From positions 496,001 through 560,000 of the forward strand of contig NZ_OY829290.1 in NCBI RefSeq assembly GCF_963691685.1: a DNA stretch of 64,000 nucleotides, read 5' to 3'. The notes beneath the pieces were generated by a model. It was not told the DNA's origin. It saw only the letters and a list, made by a program, of their open reading frames with translations, and did not search any database. The stretch's first letter is position 1. Every line of letters begins with the position of its first letter. This DNA is from Thalassovita sp. (GTDB lineage: Bacteria > Pseudomonadota > Alphaproteobacteria > Rhodobacterales > Rhodobacteraceae). Positions 7,421-15,604 of this stretch are shown here, one piece after another. Both the position numbers and the translations under genes were made by a program.

Positions 7421-8478
7421 GCGTCAAGTCCGGGCGGCGGGGGTTGGGGTGCGGGGTAAAGGCCGATCACCTTGAAGAGCGTCCCCATTTCCTCGGGGTG
7501 CGTCAAGCGGCGATGTGCGGCAATCAGATCGTCCAGCGCGGCACCGGTGGCGCGTGTGGCCAGGGCCTGTGCGCGCTGCGTGATGCCCAGTCGTTCCAGG
7601 AAAACACCCTGTGATGTCATAAGGCTATGGGCGCTGGGGCTGGCCAGTGCCAGCTGTTCGAAATCCACATGGGCGGTCAGATCCGCCTCACCGGGGCCGG
7701 CCAGCGGGTTCACTTTTTGGTGCGATTTCACCGCTTGCAGCGTGTCGCCGGTGCTGTGCCAGTCGCCGTAGTCAAAGATCAGCGCCGCACCGCCGTGTTC
7801 ATTGATGCGTCGCCCAATCTCCGCCGCCAGTGGCGAGGCGGCGGGGCAGACCTCCACCAGATCGCCGGTCTCCGTCTCGGCCAAACGGTGGTCCAGCGCG
7901 GCAACCGGGGCAATCCCGCCAAGGGCAAACCCCAGTTCGCCGTCCTGAGTGATCACCCGTTTTTCGCGCCAACCCTCGCCGTCGCGAATAAACTGACGGA
8001 TCGGCAGGGCATCAAAAAACTCGTTTGCCACCAGCCACATCGGCGCCTCGGGCAGATCCGCCAATGTGTCATGCCATGTCACCTCATGGCCTTGCAGCGC
8101 GTCGCGCTGGCGGTCGCGCAACACCGGCGAGGCCTCAACCAGATGCACCGACAGGGCGGCGTGAAAGCCCGGTACGGCGCGGGTGGCCCGCAGGATATCA
8201 GCCATCAGCGTGCCGCGTCCCGGGCCAGCTTCGGCCAGAATGATGCGGGATGGGGCGCCTTGATCCAGCCAGCTTTGCGCCAGCGACAGGCCGACCAATT
8301 CGCCAAACATCTGGCTGATTTCCGGTGCGGTGGTGAAGTCGCCCGCGGCCCCAAGCGGATCGCGGGTGGTGTAGTAGCCCAAGGTCGGATGCAGCAGGCA
8401 TTCGGCCATGTAATCGGCCACGGTCAGGGGGCCGGTGTCATTGATGCGTTCCAGCAGGTGGCCCAGCATGGCGCTCAT
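7417..8478 (-). CDS. SAM-dependent methyltransferase, MidA/NDUFAF7 family
   Basis: 353 residues. The N-terminal segment GPLTVADYMAECLLHPTLGYY and the SAM-binding EAGPGRGTLMADILRA (about residues 84-99) are typical of the MidA/DUF185 family. The mitochondrial relative NDUFAF7 methylates an arginine of a complex I subunit (NDUFS2), so a role in complex I assembly is possible but inferred. It overlaps lgt upstream and pgeF downstream by 4 bases each, a tightly coupled operon. Confidence 0.85.
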   Translation of the reverse strand: MSAMLGHLLERINDTGPLTVADYMAECLLHPTLGYYTTRDPLGAAGDFTTAPEISQMFGELVGLSLAQSWLDQGAPSRIILAEAGPGRGTLMADILRATRAVPGFHAALSVHLVEASPVLRDRQRDALQGHEVTWHDTLADLPEAPMWLVANEFFDALPIRQFIRDGEGWREKRVITQDGELGFALGGIAPVAALDHRLAETETGDLVEVCPAASPLAAEIGRRINEHGGAALIFDYGDWHSTGDTLQAVKSHQKVNPLAGPGEADLTAHVDFEQLALASPSAHSLMTSQGVFLERLGITQRAQALATRATGAALDDLIAAHRRLTHPEEMGTLFKVIGLYPAPQPPPPGLDA

Positions 8479-9377
8479 GCAGGGGCCCCTTGGCGCGGTT
8501 GGCGGCGCGCCCAGAAGAAGATCGCAAGACCAATCAGCAGCATAGGAAGTGACAAAATTTGTCCCATTGTCACCCCTGCTTGCCCCAGCTGGATGACATA
8601 GCCCATCGGATTGTCGAGGGTGATGAATTGATCGTCGGCCTGACGGAAGAACTCGACAATAAACCGCGACAGCCCGTAACCGGCAACAAAAAGGCCCATC
8701 AACTGGCCGGGTACTTTCAACCCGCCGCGGCGGAAGGCCAGTACCAATAGCAACGTGCCAAGGATCAGCCCCTCAAGCGCCGCCTCATAAAGCTGCGAGG
8801 GATGGCGCGCGCAAAGTCCGATCACCCCTTCGCAGGTCTGTGCGGAGGGGCCGGGAAAGGCCACGCCCCAGGGCACATCGGTTGGGCGGCCCCAAAGTTC
8901 ACCGTTGATGAAATTCGCAACCCGCCCCAGCAGCAGGCCGGTCGGCACGGCCAGCGCCAGACTGTCACCAAGGCTCAACCGGTTGACGCCCTGCCGTCCG
9001 GCCCAGATCCAGGCAGCCACAACCACCCCAAGGAACCCGCCGTGGAAAGCCATGCCGCCCTCCCAGACCATCAGGATCTCACTGGGATTGCTGAGGTAAT
9101 AGGCGGGTTTGTAAAACAGCACATAGCCTAGTCGGCCGCCCAGAATGACGCCAAGGATGATCCAGGTCAGCAGATCCTCCACCTGTTCTTTGCTCATCGG
9201 CGCCGTGTCACCGGGCCAGAGCTGCGGGCGTGATACCGCCATGACGATCAGCCGCCAGCCAATCAGGATGCCCCCGATATAGGCCAGCGCATACCAGCGC
9301 AGCGCAAAGGTGATGCCAAAGAGCGAGATCGAGAAGATCTCGGGCGAAATATCGGGAAAGGGGATCATAGCCTGCAT
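8475..9377 (-). CDS. lgt: Prolipoprotein diacylglyceryl transferase
   Basis: 300 residues with about seven hydrophobic helices. The Lgt signature GRVANFINGELWGRPT is present, as are the conserved MVWEGGMAFHGG and RHPSQLYEA motifs. The enzyme transfers diacylglycerol from phosphatidylglycerol to the lipobox Cys of prolipoproteins at the inner membrane, the first step of lipoprotein maturation; several lipoproteins in this window would be clients. First gene of lgt-midA-pgeF. ATG 9377, with an in-frame ATG at 9368. Confidence 0.96.
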   Translation of the reverse strand: MQAMIPFPDISPEIFSISLFGITFALRWYALAYIGGILIGWRLIVMAVSRPQLWPGDTAPMSKEQVEDLLTWIILGVILGGRLGYVLFYKPAYYLSNPSEILMVWEGGMAFHGGFLGVVVAAWIWAGRQGVNRLSLGDSLALAVPTGLLLGRVANFINGELWGRPTDVPWGVAFPGPSAQTCEGVIGLCARHPSQLYEAALEGLILGTLLLVLAFRRGGLKVPGQLMGLFVAGYGLSRFIVEFFRQADDQFITLDNPMGYVIQLGQAGVTMGQILSLPMLLIGLAIFFWARRQPRQGAPA

Positions 9378-9474
9378 ATGCGTCTCTGTGCCTCTGGCTT
9401 TGGGGTGAAGTCAACCTTGTGACTTTTGTCGTTCCACCCCATATAGGGATCAAATTGCAACGCTGGAGAGCCTC

Positions 9475-9717
9475 ATGCAGACCCGCAACAAGTTTCTCGA
9501 TGATATGTCGCAGCTGATGACCAACGCCATGGGCGTGGCACAGGGCGCCAAAGACGAAGCGGAAAACGCGATGAAAAGCGTGATGGACCGCTGGTTGGCC
9601 GATCGTGACTTTGTCACCCGCGAAGAGTTCGACGCCGTGCGCGCGATGGCCCAGAAGGCCCGCGAAGAAAATGAAGCGCTGAAAGCGCGCCTTGATGCGC
9701 TGGAAGCGGATAAGTGA
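9475..9717 (+). CDS. ubiK: Ubiquinone biosynthesis accessory factor UbiK
   Basis: 80 residues: an N-terminal amphipathic helix (DDMSQLMTNAMGVAQGAKDE) and a C-terminal coiled coil (EENEALKARLDALEADK). This is the BMFP/YqiC layout; UbiK trimers bind lipid and help UbiJ and the hydroxylating enzymes of ubiquinone synthesis. It diverges from lgt with about 100 bases between the start codons. Confidence 0.85.
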   Translation: MQTRNKFLDDMSQLMTNAMGVAQGAKDEAENAMKSVMDRWLADRDFVTREEFDAVRAMAQKAREENEALKARLDALEADK

Positions 9718-10071
9718 TCGGTTCGGTCCCACAGTAGCTGGGGCCATCTGACCACGTCATCGGCGCAAATCAGCCTAAGATTTTGGCAGGCGGCCCCGGA
9801 TGCGGGGGCGCCTTTCTTTTTGGGGCGGAGCTGTATTTTGCCTAGAGATACCCACAGCTTTTCGCGTCTCGATTTATTTCATCCACAAGTTATTGAGGTT
9901 ATCCCCAAAGATAGGGGTTTACAGGATTCAGCGCCGCAGGCACCATATCTTGTAAGGTCTGGGGGAAATTCACCGACCGTTAGAGCAGGCAACAAACCAT
10001 AGAGGCGCTGCCAAGCCTCCCAGGGAAACACCTGAAAATGGGTTGCCGAGGCAAGAGCATGAGGTGGCAAG
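9718..10071 (+). other. 354-bp intergenic region between ubiK and the YbjN gene
   Basis: Contains the ubiK terminator (9788-9820) and then an AT-richer stretch with three 9-mers close to the DnaA box TTATCCACA: 9848-9856 (7 of 9 bases), 9879-9887 (8 of 9) and 9899-9907 (8 of 9). No gene is visible. The end of the region carries the leader of the YbjN gene. Confidence 0.4.
9788..9820 (+). terminator. Intrinsic terminator of ubiK
   Basis: AGGCGGCCCCG-GATG-CGGGGGCGCCT (one mismatch in an 11-bp stem) followed by TTCTTTTT. Confidence 0.75.
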
Positions 10072-10572
10072 ATGGCTTTGACTGAAGAGTATATGGCGGG
10101 TGATCTGCATCCGATCGATCTGGTCGAATATATCGCTGAACATCACAAATGGGATTTTGACCGTATCGCCGAAGACCAGATCGCCATGGCGGTCGAAGGT
10201 CAGTGGCGGACTTATACGCTGACATTGGCCTGGTCCGAACACGAAGAGGCGCTGCGGCTGATCTGCACCTTTGAGCTGGAACCGCCCAAGGATCGGCTGC
10301 CGGCGGTGTATGAGATGCTCAACACCGTGAATGACCAATGCTGGAGCGGCAGCTTCACCTTCTGGGAAAAGCAGAACCTGATGGTGTTCCGCTACGGTCT
10401 GCTGCTGGCTGGCGGTCAGGACGCCTGTGCGGAACAGGTGGATATGATGATCGGTGCGGCTGTGGCCAACGCTGAACGCTACTATCCGGCGCTGCAACTG
10501 GTGATCTGGGGCGACCGTTCGCCGAAAGAGGCGATCCAAGTCGCCATTGCAGAGGCTTACGGACGCGCGTAA
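10072..10572 (+). CDS. YbjN domain-containing protein
   Basis: 166 residues matching the YbjN/DUF1790 fold related to type III secretion chaperones: alternating strands and helices with YTLTLAWSEHEEALRLICTFEL, VYEMLNTVNDQCWSGSF and VFRYGLLLAGG. In E. coli YbjN affects stress tolerance and motility; the molecular role is unknown. Just upstream of proC (about 40 bases) and on the same strand, so the two may be co-transcribed. Confidence 0.85.
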   Translation: MALTEEYMAGDLHPIDLVEYIAEHHKWDFDRIAEDQIAMAVEGQWRTYTLTLAWSEHEEALRLICTFELEPPKDRLPAVYEMLNTVNDQCWSGSFTFWEKQNLMVFRYGLLLAGGQDACAEQVDMMIGAAVANAERYYPALQLVIWGDRSPKEAIQVAIAEAYGRA

Positions 10573-10613
10573 CACTCCGCCCCAAAGGGTTTAAGATACC
10601 GGGAGGGGCAATC

Positions 10614-11429
10614 ATGGACATGCAACATGTGGCCAGCAAAGGGCTGGTGCTACTGGGCTGCGGCAAGATGGGATCGGCCATGCTGGAGGGCTGGCTGAAC
10701 GACGGTCTGCCTGCGGGTTCGGTCTATGTGCTGGATCCCTATCCGTCCGACTGGCTGAAGGGCACGGGCGTTCACATCAACACCGACCTGCCTGCCGACC
10801 CGGCGATTGTGCTGGTGGCGGTGAAACCGCAGATGATGGGTGAAGCCCTGCCGGTGCTGGCGGCGATGGGCAATGGTGAGACGATGTTTGTCTCGGTCGC
10901 GGCGGGCACCCCAATCGCGCAGTTTGAGGCCGTGCTGGGTGGGCAAACCCCGATTGTGCGGGCGATGCCCAACACCCCGGCCGCCATTGGCCGTGGCATC
11001 ACCGCCATTATCGGCAACACCCATGTCAGCGCCGCTGCGCTGGATCTGGCTGAGGCGCTGTTGCAGGCGGTGGGGCAGGTGGTGCGTCTGGAGACCGAAG
11101 ATCAGATTGATGCGGTGACCGGCGTCTCTGGCTCGGGACCCGCTTATGTTTTCCACCTGATTGAGACGCTGGCCAAGGCCGGCGAAGCACAGGGTCTGTC
11201 GCCGGAACTGTCGATGCAGCTGGCCAAGGCCACTGTTGGCGGCGCGGGTGCATTGGCTGAGGCCGCGGCAGAGGATCCGGCGCAGTTGCGGGTGAATGTG
11301 ACCAGCCCCAATGGCACCACCCAGGCCGCGCTGGAGGTGCTGATGGATGACCAGTCAGGCTTCCCCTCTTTGTTGAACAAGGCCGTGGATGCGGCCGTCA
11401 AACGCTCAAAGGAGCTGGCCCGTGGCTGA
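10614..11429 (+). CDS. proC: Pyrroline-5-carboxylate reductase
   Basis: 271 residues. N-terminal Rossmann motif GCGKMGSAMLEGWL, middle VKPQMMGEALPVL and IVRAMPNTPAAIGRGITAI, and C-terminal dimer/active-site block VSGSGPAYVFHLIE and NVTSPNGTTQAAL are all family hallmarks. It reduces 1-pyrroline-5-carboxylate to proline with NAD(P)H. Its last codons overlap the GTG start of the csaA-like gene. Confidence 0.96.
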   Translation: MDMQHVASKGLVLLGCGKMGSAMLEGWLNDGLPAGSVYVLDPYPSDWLKGTGVHINTDLPADPAIVLVAVKPQMMGEALPVLAAMGNGETMFVSVAAGTPIAQFEAVLGGQTPIVRAMPNTPAAIGRGITAIIGNTHVSAAALDLAEALLQAVGQVVRLETEDQIDAVTGVSGSGPAYVFHLIETLAKAGEAQGLSPELSMQLAKATVGGAGALAEAAAEDPAQLRVNVTSPNGTTQAALEVLMDDQSGFPSLLNKAVDAAVKRSKELARG

Positions 11430-11763
11430 TGAGTTGAGTTTTGATGATTTCCTGAAGGTGGACATCCGCGCCGGTAAGGTGGTGCGTGCTGAACCCTATC
11501 CGGAGGCGCGCAAACCGGCGATCAAGATGTGGATCGATTTCGGCCCCGAACTGGGGGAGAAGAAGACCTCGGCCCAGGTGACGGCGCATTACACGCCCGA
11601 GGCGCTGATCGGCAAACAGGTCATGGCTGTGGTGAACTTCCCGCCGCGCCAGATCGGTCGCTTCATGTCTGAGGTGCTGGTGCTGGGTGTATCGGACGCA
11701 GAGGGCGGCATTGTGCTCTTGTCGCCGGACCAAGAGGTTCCTTTGGGCGGGAGGATGCACTGA
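11422..11763 (+). CDS. tRNA-binding OB-fold protein (CsaA-like)
   Basis: The start is the GTG at 11422 (VADELSFDDFLKVDIRAG), which has AAGGAG 8 bases upstream inside the end of proC; a longer frame from 11389 has no such site. 113 residues, the size of CsaA, with the tRNA-bind domain motifs DIRAGKVVRAE and NFPPRQIGRFMSEVLVLG. CsaA proteins are dimers that bind tRNA and have secretion-related chaperone activity in Bacillus; the role in proteobacteria is unclear. It overlaps proC by 8 bases and the next gene by one base, a coupled trio. Confidence 0.8.
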   Translation: MADELSFDDFLKVDIRAGKVVRAEPYPEARKPAIKMWIDFGPELGEKKTSAQVTAHYTPEALIGKQVMAVVNFPPRQIGRFMSEVLVLGVSDAEGGIVLLSPDQEVPLGGRMH

Positions 11764-12728
11764 TGGCGCGGTCCGGAACCCCACGGGTGTTGATTTCACG
11801 CCCCTTGCCCGACGCGGTTGCGCAACGGGCTGAGGCGCTGTTTGACGTGGAATGGCGCGACAGCAACCTGCCGATGAGTGAGGCCGAAATGCGCTCCGCG
11901 CTGGCGCTCTATGATGGGATGATGCCGACGCTGGGCGATAAATTCTCGGATAAGATCTTTGCCGAATTTGGTCGCCCGCGCTGCCGGATTCTGGCGAATT
12001 TTGGGGTCGGCTATAACCACATTGATGTTGAGGCCGCGCGCGGCCATGGCGTAACCGTGACCAACACCCCCGGTGCGGTGACCGATGCCACCGCCGATAC
12101 TGCGATGACGCTGTTGCTGATGAGCGCGCGTCGGGCGGGTGAAGGCGAGCGGCTGGTGCGGTCCGGGCAATGGCAGGGTTGGCATCCGACGCAGATGCTG
12201 GGGCTGCATGTTTCGGGTAAGACGGTTGGCATCGTCGGCATGGGCCGGATCGGTCAGGCCATCGCGCGGCGGTGTCACTTTGGTTTTGGCATGAAGGTGC
12301 TTTACGCCAATCGCTCGGCCAAGGAGATGGATTTTGACGCCGAACAAGTGTCTATGCTGGATCTGGCAGCGCGCGCCGATGTGTTTGTGGTTGCTGTGCC
12401 CGGCAGTGCCGAGACTTACCACCTGATCGATGACACCTTCTTTGCCGCGATGCAAAGCCATGCCCATTTCATCAACATCGCCCGTGGCGATGTGGTGAAA
12501 GAGGCCGCGCTTATCGCTGCGCTCGAACAGGGGCAGATCGGTGGCGCGGGTCTGGACGTCTATGAGTTTGAGCCCGAGGTGCCCGAAGCCCTGCGCCAGA
12601 TGGACAATGTCACGCTGCTGCCGCATCTGGGTACGGCGGCGCTGGATGTGCGCACGGATATGGGGATGCTGGTGCTCGACAACCTCGAAGCCTTCTTCAA
12701 GGGTGAGACACCGCCAAACGCGCTTTGA
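11763..12728 (+). CDS. D-2-hydroxyacid dehydrogenase (glyoxylate/hydroxypyruvate reductase type)
   Basis: 321 residues with the D-isomer-specific dehydrogenase layout: ILANFGVGYNHIDVEAA, NAD-binding GIVGMGRIGQAIARR near residue 160, catalytic Arg in NIARGDVVKEAAL, Glu in DVYEFEPEVP and His in LLPHLGTAAL. The absence of a PLP-binding or ACT extension argues against SerA. Likely substrates are glyoxylate, hydroxypyruvate or D-glycerate, as for GyaR-type enzymes. Its ATG overlaps the stop of the csaA-like gene (TGATG). Confidence 0.88.
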   Translation: MARSGTPRVLISRPLPDAVAQRAEALFDVEWRDSNLPMSEAEMRSALALYDGMMPTLGDKFSDKIFAEFGRPRCRILANFGVGYNHIDVEAARGHGVTVTNTPGAVTDATADTAMTLLLMSARRAGEGERLVRSGQWQGWHPTQMLGLHVSGKTVGIVGMGRIGQAIARRCHFGFGMKVLYANRSAKEMDFDAEQVSMLDLAARADVFVVAVPGSAETYHLIDDTFFAAMQSHAHFINIARGDVVKEAALIAALEQGQIGGAGLDVYEFEPEVPEALRQMDNVTLLPHLGTAALDVRTDMGMLVLDNLEAFFKGETPPNAL

Positions 12729-12849
12729 CCTTTGGCAACCGAGGAATCGGTGGATTTGCTGCCGATTTCGCTGACACTGCCCTAGCGGTAACTCTTGACC
12801 ATTTGGTCCCCCTCGGGTGATCTGGTAGCCAGATTTTCCGGGGGTTCCC

Positions 12850-13971
12850 ATGTATACGCCAGCCATCACCGGGAGCGGGGTCTTCACCCCCTCCAATGTC
12901 ATCACCAACGACGAGCTTGTTGAGAGCTTCAACGCCTATGTTGATCTCTACAACGCAGAGAACGCCGAGGCGATTGCCGCCGGTGAGGTTGAGGCGAAGG
13001 AACACTCCTCGGCCGAGTTCATCTTCAAGGCCTCCGGTATTGAGCAGCGCTATGTGCTGGACAAGGAAGGTGTGCTGGATCCGAAACGGATGTATCCGCA
13101 TTTCCGCCAGCGCTCGGATGATGAACCCGGTATCATGACCGAGATTGCACTGGACGCCTGCCAGAAAGCGCTGGCCGCCGCTGGGCGCAGCGGTGAAGAG
13201 GTTGATCTGGTGATCTGTGCCGCCTCCAACATGGAGCGAGCCTACCCCGCCGTGGCGATTGAGATCCAGCAAGCGCTGGGCGCGGGTGGTTTTGGTTTTG
13301 ACATGAACGTGGCCTGTTCTTCGGCCACCTTCGGCATTCAGGCGGCGGCGGATATGGTGCGCTCGGGCTCGATCCGCTGCGCGATTGTGGTGAACCCTGA
13401 AATTACTTCGGGCCATTTGGAATGGCGCGACCGTGATTGCCACTTCATCTTTGGGGATGTGGCCACGGCCGTGGTGATTGAACGGGCTGAGGATGCCAAG
13501 GGCGACCATTTCATCGTCCATTCGACCCGCTGCGCCACGCAGTTTTCCAACAATATCCGCAACAACAACGGCTTCCTGCGCCGCACCCGCCCCGATGGCG
13601 TGGCGGACCGCCGGGACATGCAGTTCATGCAGAACGGCCGTAAGGTGTTCAAAGAGGTGGTGCCGATGGTGTCGGCCCATATTCTGGCGCATATGGAGGA
13701 AGAGGGCCGATCTTCGGATCAGCTGTCGCGGATGTGGCTGCATCAGGCCAATAAGGGCATGAATGATTTCATCGGCAAGAAGGTCCTGGGCCGGGTGCCG
13801 GAAAAAGGCGAGCAGCCCAACATTCTACAGGACTACGCCAATACCTCTTCCGCCGGGTCGATCATTGCGTTCTCGAAATACTCCGACGATATGGCCAAAG
13901 GCGATATCGGGCTGATCTGCTCCTTCGGGGCGGGCTATTCGGTCGGTTCGGTGATTGTTGAGAAGGCGTGA
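12850..13971 (+). CDS. 3-oxoacyl-ACP synthase III family protein
   Basis: 373 residues, some 40-50 longer than standard FabH because of an insert near residues 30-60. The thiolase-fold triad is visible: Cys in NVACSSATFGIQ, His in WLHQANKGMNDF and Asn in DYANTSSAGS. It condenses a starter acyl-CoA with malonyl-ACP. The long subgroup resembles the medium-chain-starter enzymes described in Pseudomonas, so it may prime from fatty-acid breakdown products; that is inference. Followed at 41 bases by a dispersed repeat. Confidence 0.88.
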   Translation: MYTPAITGSGVFTPSNVITNDELVESFNAYVDLYNAENAEAIAAGEVEAKEHSSAEFIFKASGIEQRYVLDKEGVLDPKRMYPHFRQRSDDEPGIMTEIALDACQKALAAAGRSGEEVDLVICAASNMERAYPAVAIEIQQALGAGGFGFDMNVACSSATFGIQAAADMVRSGSIRCAIVVNPEITSGHLEWRDRDCHFIFGDVATAVVIERAEDAKGDHFIVHSTRCATQFSNNIRNNNGFLRRTRPDGVADRRDMQFMQNGRKVFKEVVPMVSAHILAHMEEEGRSSDQLSRMWLHQANKGMNDFIGKKVLGRVPEKGEQPNILQDYANTSSAGSIIAFSKYSDDMAKGDIGLICSFGAGYSVGSVIVEKA

Positions 13972-14011
13972 AGGGTAAAGGCCAATCTCGCTACGTAAAA
14001 GGTACCAGAAG

Positions 14012-14156
14012 CCAAATCTCTGATTTGGCAGCGCCCGAACCGCCCCCAACGGGGCGGGCGCTTCGCTTCTCCCCTCGGTCCGGGCGCTTCGCTTCTCCCC
14101 TCGGTCCGGGCGCGTCAGGTCTGATTGGCTTACTGCGCCCACCTAGGGTCAGGCGC
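14012..14156 (+). repeat. Dispersed intergenic repeat, copy A (expanded form)
   Basis: The copy has a small dyad CCAAATC-nnn-GATTTGG, the shared GCAGCGCCCGA, GGGCGCTTCGC, and a tail of CCCACCnAGGGTCAGGCGC. A second copy lies at 35772-35843 in the same orientation, also shortly after a stop codon. Copy A is longer because its centre holds a 26-base tandem repeat (14055-14114). Confidence 0.7.
14055..14114 (+). repeat. 26-base tandem repeat, 2.3 copies
   Basis: Identical units at 14055-14080 and 14081-14106, each starting CGGGCGCTTCGC, plus 8 bases of a third. It lies inside the dispersed repeat copy A and seems to be a local expansion of its centre. Confidence 0.9.
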
Positions 14157-14176
14157 AGCACTCGATCTGCGTGGCA

Positions 14177-14770
14177 TTAGCCCGCCACCGGTTCACCCGA
14201 CATCGCGGTGCGCCAATGTTTGCGGCAGAGGCTGACATAGGTCTCATTGCCGCCGATCTGCACCTGCGCCCCTTCTTTGAGCGCGATCCGGTCCGGGCCC
14301 ATCCGCACTACCATCGTTGCCTTCTTGCCGCAGTGACAGATGGTGCGCACTTCGCGCATCTCATCGGCCAGCGCCAGCAATGCAGCGGAGCCGGGGAACA
14401 GCTCCCCGCGGAAATCCACCCTCAGCCCGTAGCACATCACCGGCACCTTCAGGTCGTCGACGACACGGGCCAGCTGCCAGACCTGCTCTTTCTCCAGAAA
14501 CTGCGCCTCATCGATGAAGATACAGGCAACCCCACCCTCGGCCAGCCGCGCCGCCACCTTGGCAAAGAGGTCTTCGCCCGGTGCAAAGGTGTCGGCGTCA
14601 TCGCCAATACCGATGCGGCTGGCAATGCGGCCTTCGCCGGCGCGATTGTCAAACTGCGCGGTCATCAGATAGGTCTGCATGCCGCGTTCACGGTAGTTGT
14701 AGGACGCCTGCAACAGGACCGTCGATTTACCGGCGTTCATGGTGGAGAAATTGAAATAGAGCTTGGCCAT
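14177..14770 (-). CDS. tdk: Thymidine kinase (class II)
   Basis: 197 residues from the ATG at 14770, the usual length. Walker A is MNAGKST near residue 10; FIDEAQFLEKEQV supplies the Walker B/catalytic carboxylate; a zinc-binding C-x-C pair (ICHCGKKA) and a later SLCRKHW complete the lasso domain. It salvages thymidine to dTMP. An upstream in-frame extension to 15079 looks non-coding and covers a strongly structured region. Converges on the KAS III gene across the dispersed repeat. Confidence 0.95.
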   Translation of the reverse strand: MAKLYFNFSTMNAGKSTVLLQASYNYRERGMQTYLMTAQFDNRAGEGRIASRIGIGDDADTFAPGEDLFAKVAARLAEGGVACIFIDEAQFLEKEQVWQLARVVDDLKVPVMCYGLRVDFRGELFPGSAALLALADEMREVRTICHCGKKATMVVRMGPDRIALKEGAQVQIGGNETYVSLCRKHWRTAMSGEPVAG

Positions 14771-15141
14771 GCCCGCATCTATCGCCGCCCGGGGCGACAG
14801 TTTCAAGACTGATCCTGCCGGGTTTTGAGCCATGCAGCAGATGGCGGCAATAACGTGGCACGACAGACCCACATCACACAGGAGATTGGGGACATGGGTC
14901 TGTCCGATCAGGGGGAAGGCGGGGGCCTTCCGGGGATGTCCCTGATCGTGCCTTGTGTCACTCATCAACGCCCAACCCGGACGGGAGGAGGCGCTGCACT
15001 CATAAATTAAGGGCTGTTCCGAGGGGTTGCCCGCGCGGCCACAAGGGGTGCCGCGTGGATTTATAAATGACAAAAACATGACATCGCGCTAATGGGAAAG
15101 GTAGGGGTGATTTCCCCATTGGGGACAGACAAGGGTAAAGT
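14771..15141. other. 371-bp tdk / CII-like divergent region
   Basis: Holds the three-way-junction-like structure at 14853-14956, a further hairpin at 15032-15057 (CGCGCGGC with GCCGCGTG, one G-U pair), AT-rich TTTATAAATGAC near 15060, and a stem just upstream of the CII-like gene (about 15093-15120). No credible protein gene. Confidence 0.5.
14853..14956. other. Predicted structured RNA element (three-way junction)
   Basis: Arm 1: GACAGACCCA (14862-14871) with TGGGTCTGTC (14895-14904), perfect 10 bp. Arm 2 follows without a gap: CGATCAGGG (14905-14913) with CCCTGATCG (14940-14948), enclosing GGAAGGC-GGGG-GCCTTCC (14914-14931). GGCA (14857-14860) and TGCC (14949-14952) close both, with weaker pairing outside. 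Complementarity holds on either strand: as minus-strand RNA it would be in the tdk leader; as plus-strand RNA it would be in the leader of the CII-like gene or a free small RNA. Confidence 0.4.
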
Positions 15142-15600
15142 ATGACTGTGGTTTCCGGCTATTTGAAGAAACACACTGAGGCGCTGGTGAAGGACGTTGG
15201 CATCGAAGCCGCCTGTCAGTTGACCGGCAAATCCAAAGCAACGCTGGGCCGCTATTACTCGGATCATGCGGAACATGCTGACCGGTTCATGCCGGTGGAT
15301 GCGGTGGCCGCATTGGAAGAGGCGGCGTCGTTCCCGCATGTGACCTCGGCCCTGGCGGATCTGAAGGGGATCACGCTGTCGCTGAACGAAGAGCGGCGCA
15401 ATTCAGAAGGTTCAGGCGGTATTAATGCGGATGTGATTACACTCAGCCAGCGCTTTGCTATGCTGATGGCTGAATATAACCAATCCATCGAAGACGGTGT
15501 GATCAGCATCAATGAAGCCAAACGCATGCTGCGCGAAACTTTGGCGCTGCAGCAGGTGCTGATTGAGATGAAGCTGCATTTGGAAGAAGAGAGCGTATAG
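15142..15600 (+). CDS. CII-like helix-turn-helix protein, function unknown
   Basis: 152 residues. Residues about 18-50 (EAACQLTGKSKATLGRYYSD, then ADRFMPVDAVAALEE) resemble the phage CII-like/YmfL helix-turn-helix fold, in which a DNA-binding helix is followed by a D-R-F-M-P-V-D segment. The C-terminal third is predicted to be helical and rich in Glu and Leu, perhaps an oligomerisation region. No phage genes are nearby, so this seems to be a chromosomal domesticated regulator. It ends 4 bases before a LuxR-type gene, so the two are probably one operon. AAGGG lies 6-8 bases before the ATG. Confidence 0.55.
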   Translation: MTVVSGYLKKHTEALVKDVGIEAACQLTGKSKATLGRYYSDHAEHADRFMPVDAVAALEEAASFPHVTSALADLKGITLSLNEERRNSEGSGGINADVITLSQRFAMLMAEYNQSIEDGVISINEAKRMLRETLALQQVLIEMKLHLEEESV

Positions 15601-15604
15601 CCAT

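Noticed and set aside
14771..15079. In-frame N-terminal extension of thymidine kinase
   Set aside because: The class II kinase has its normal length from 14770; the extension covers the structured intergenic element and has no domain features.
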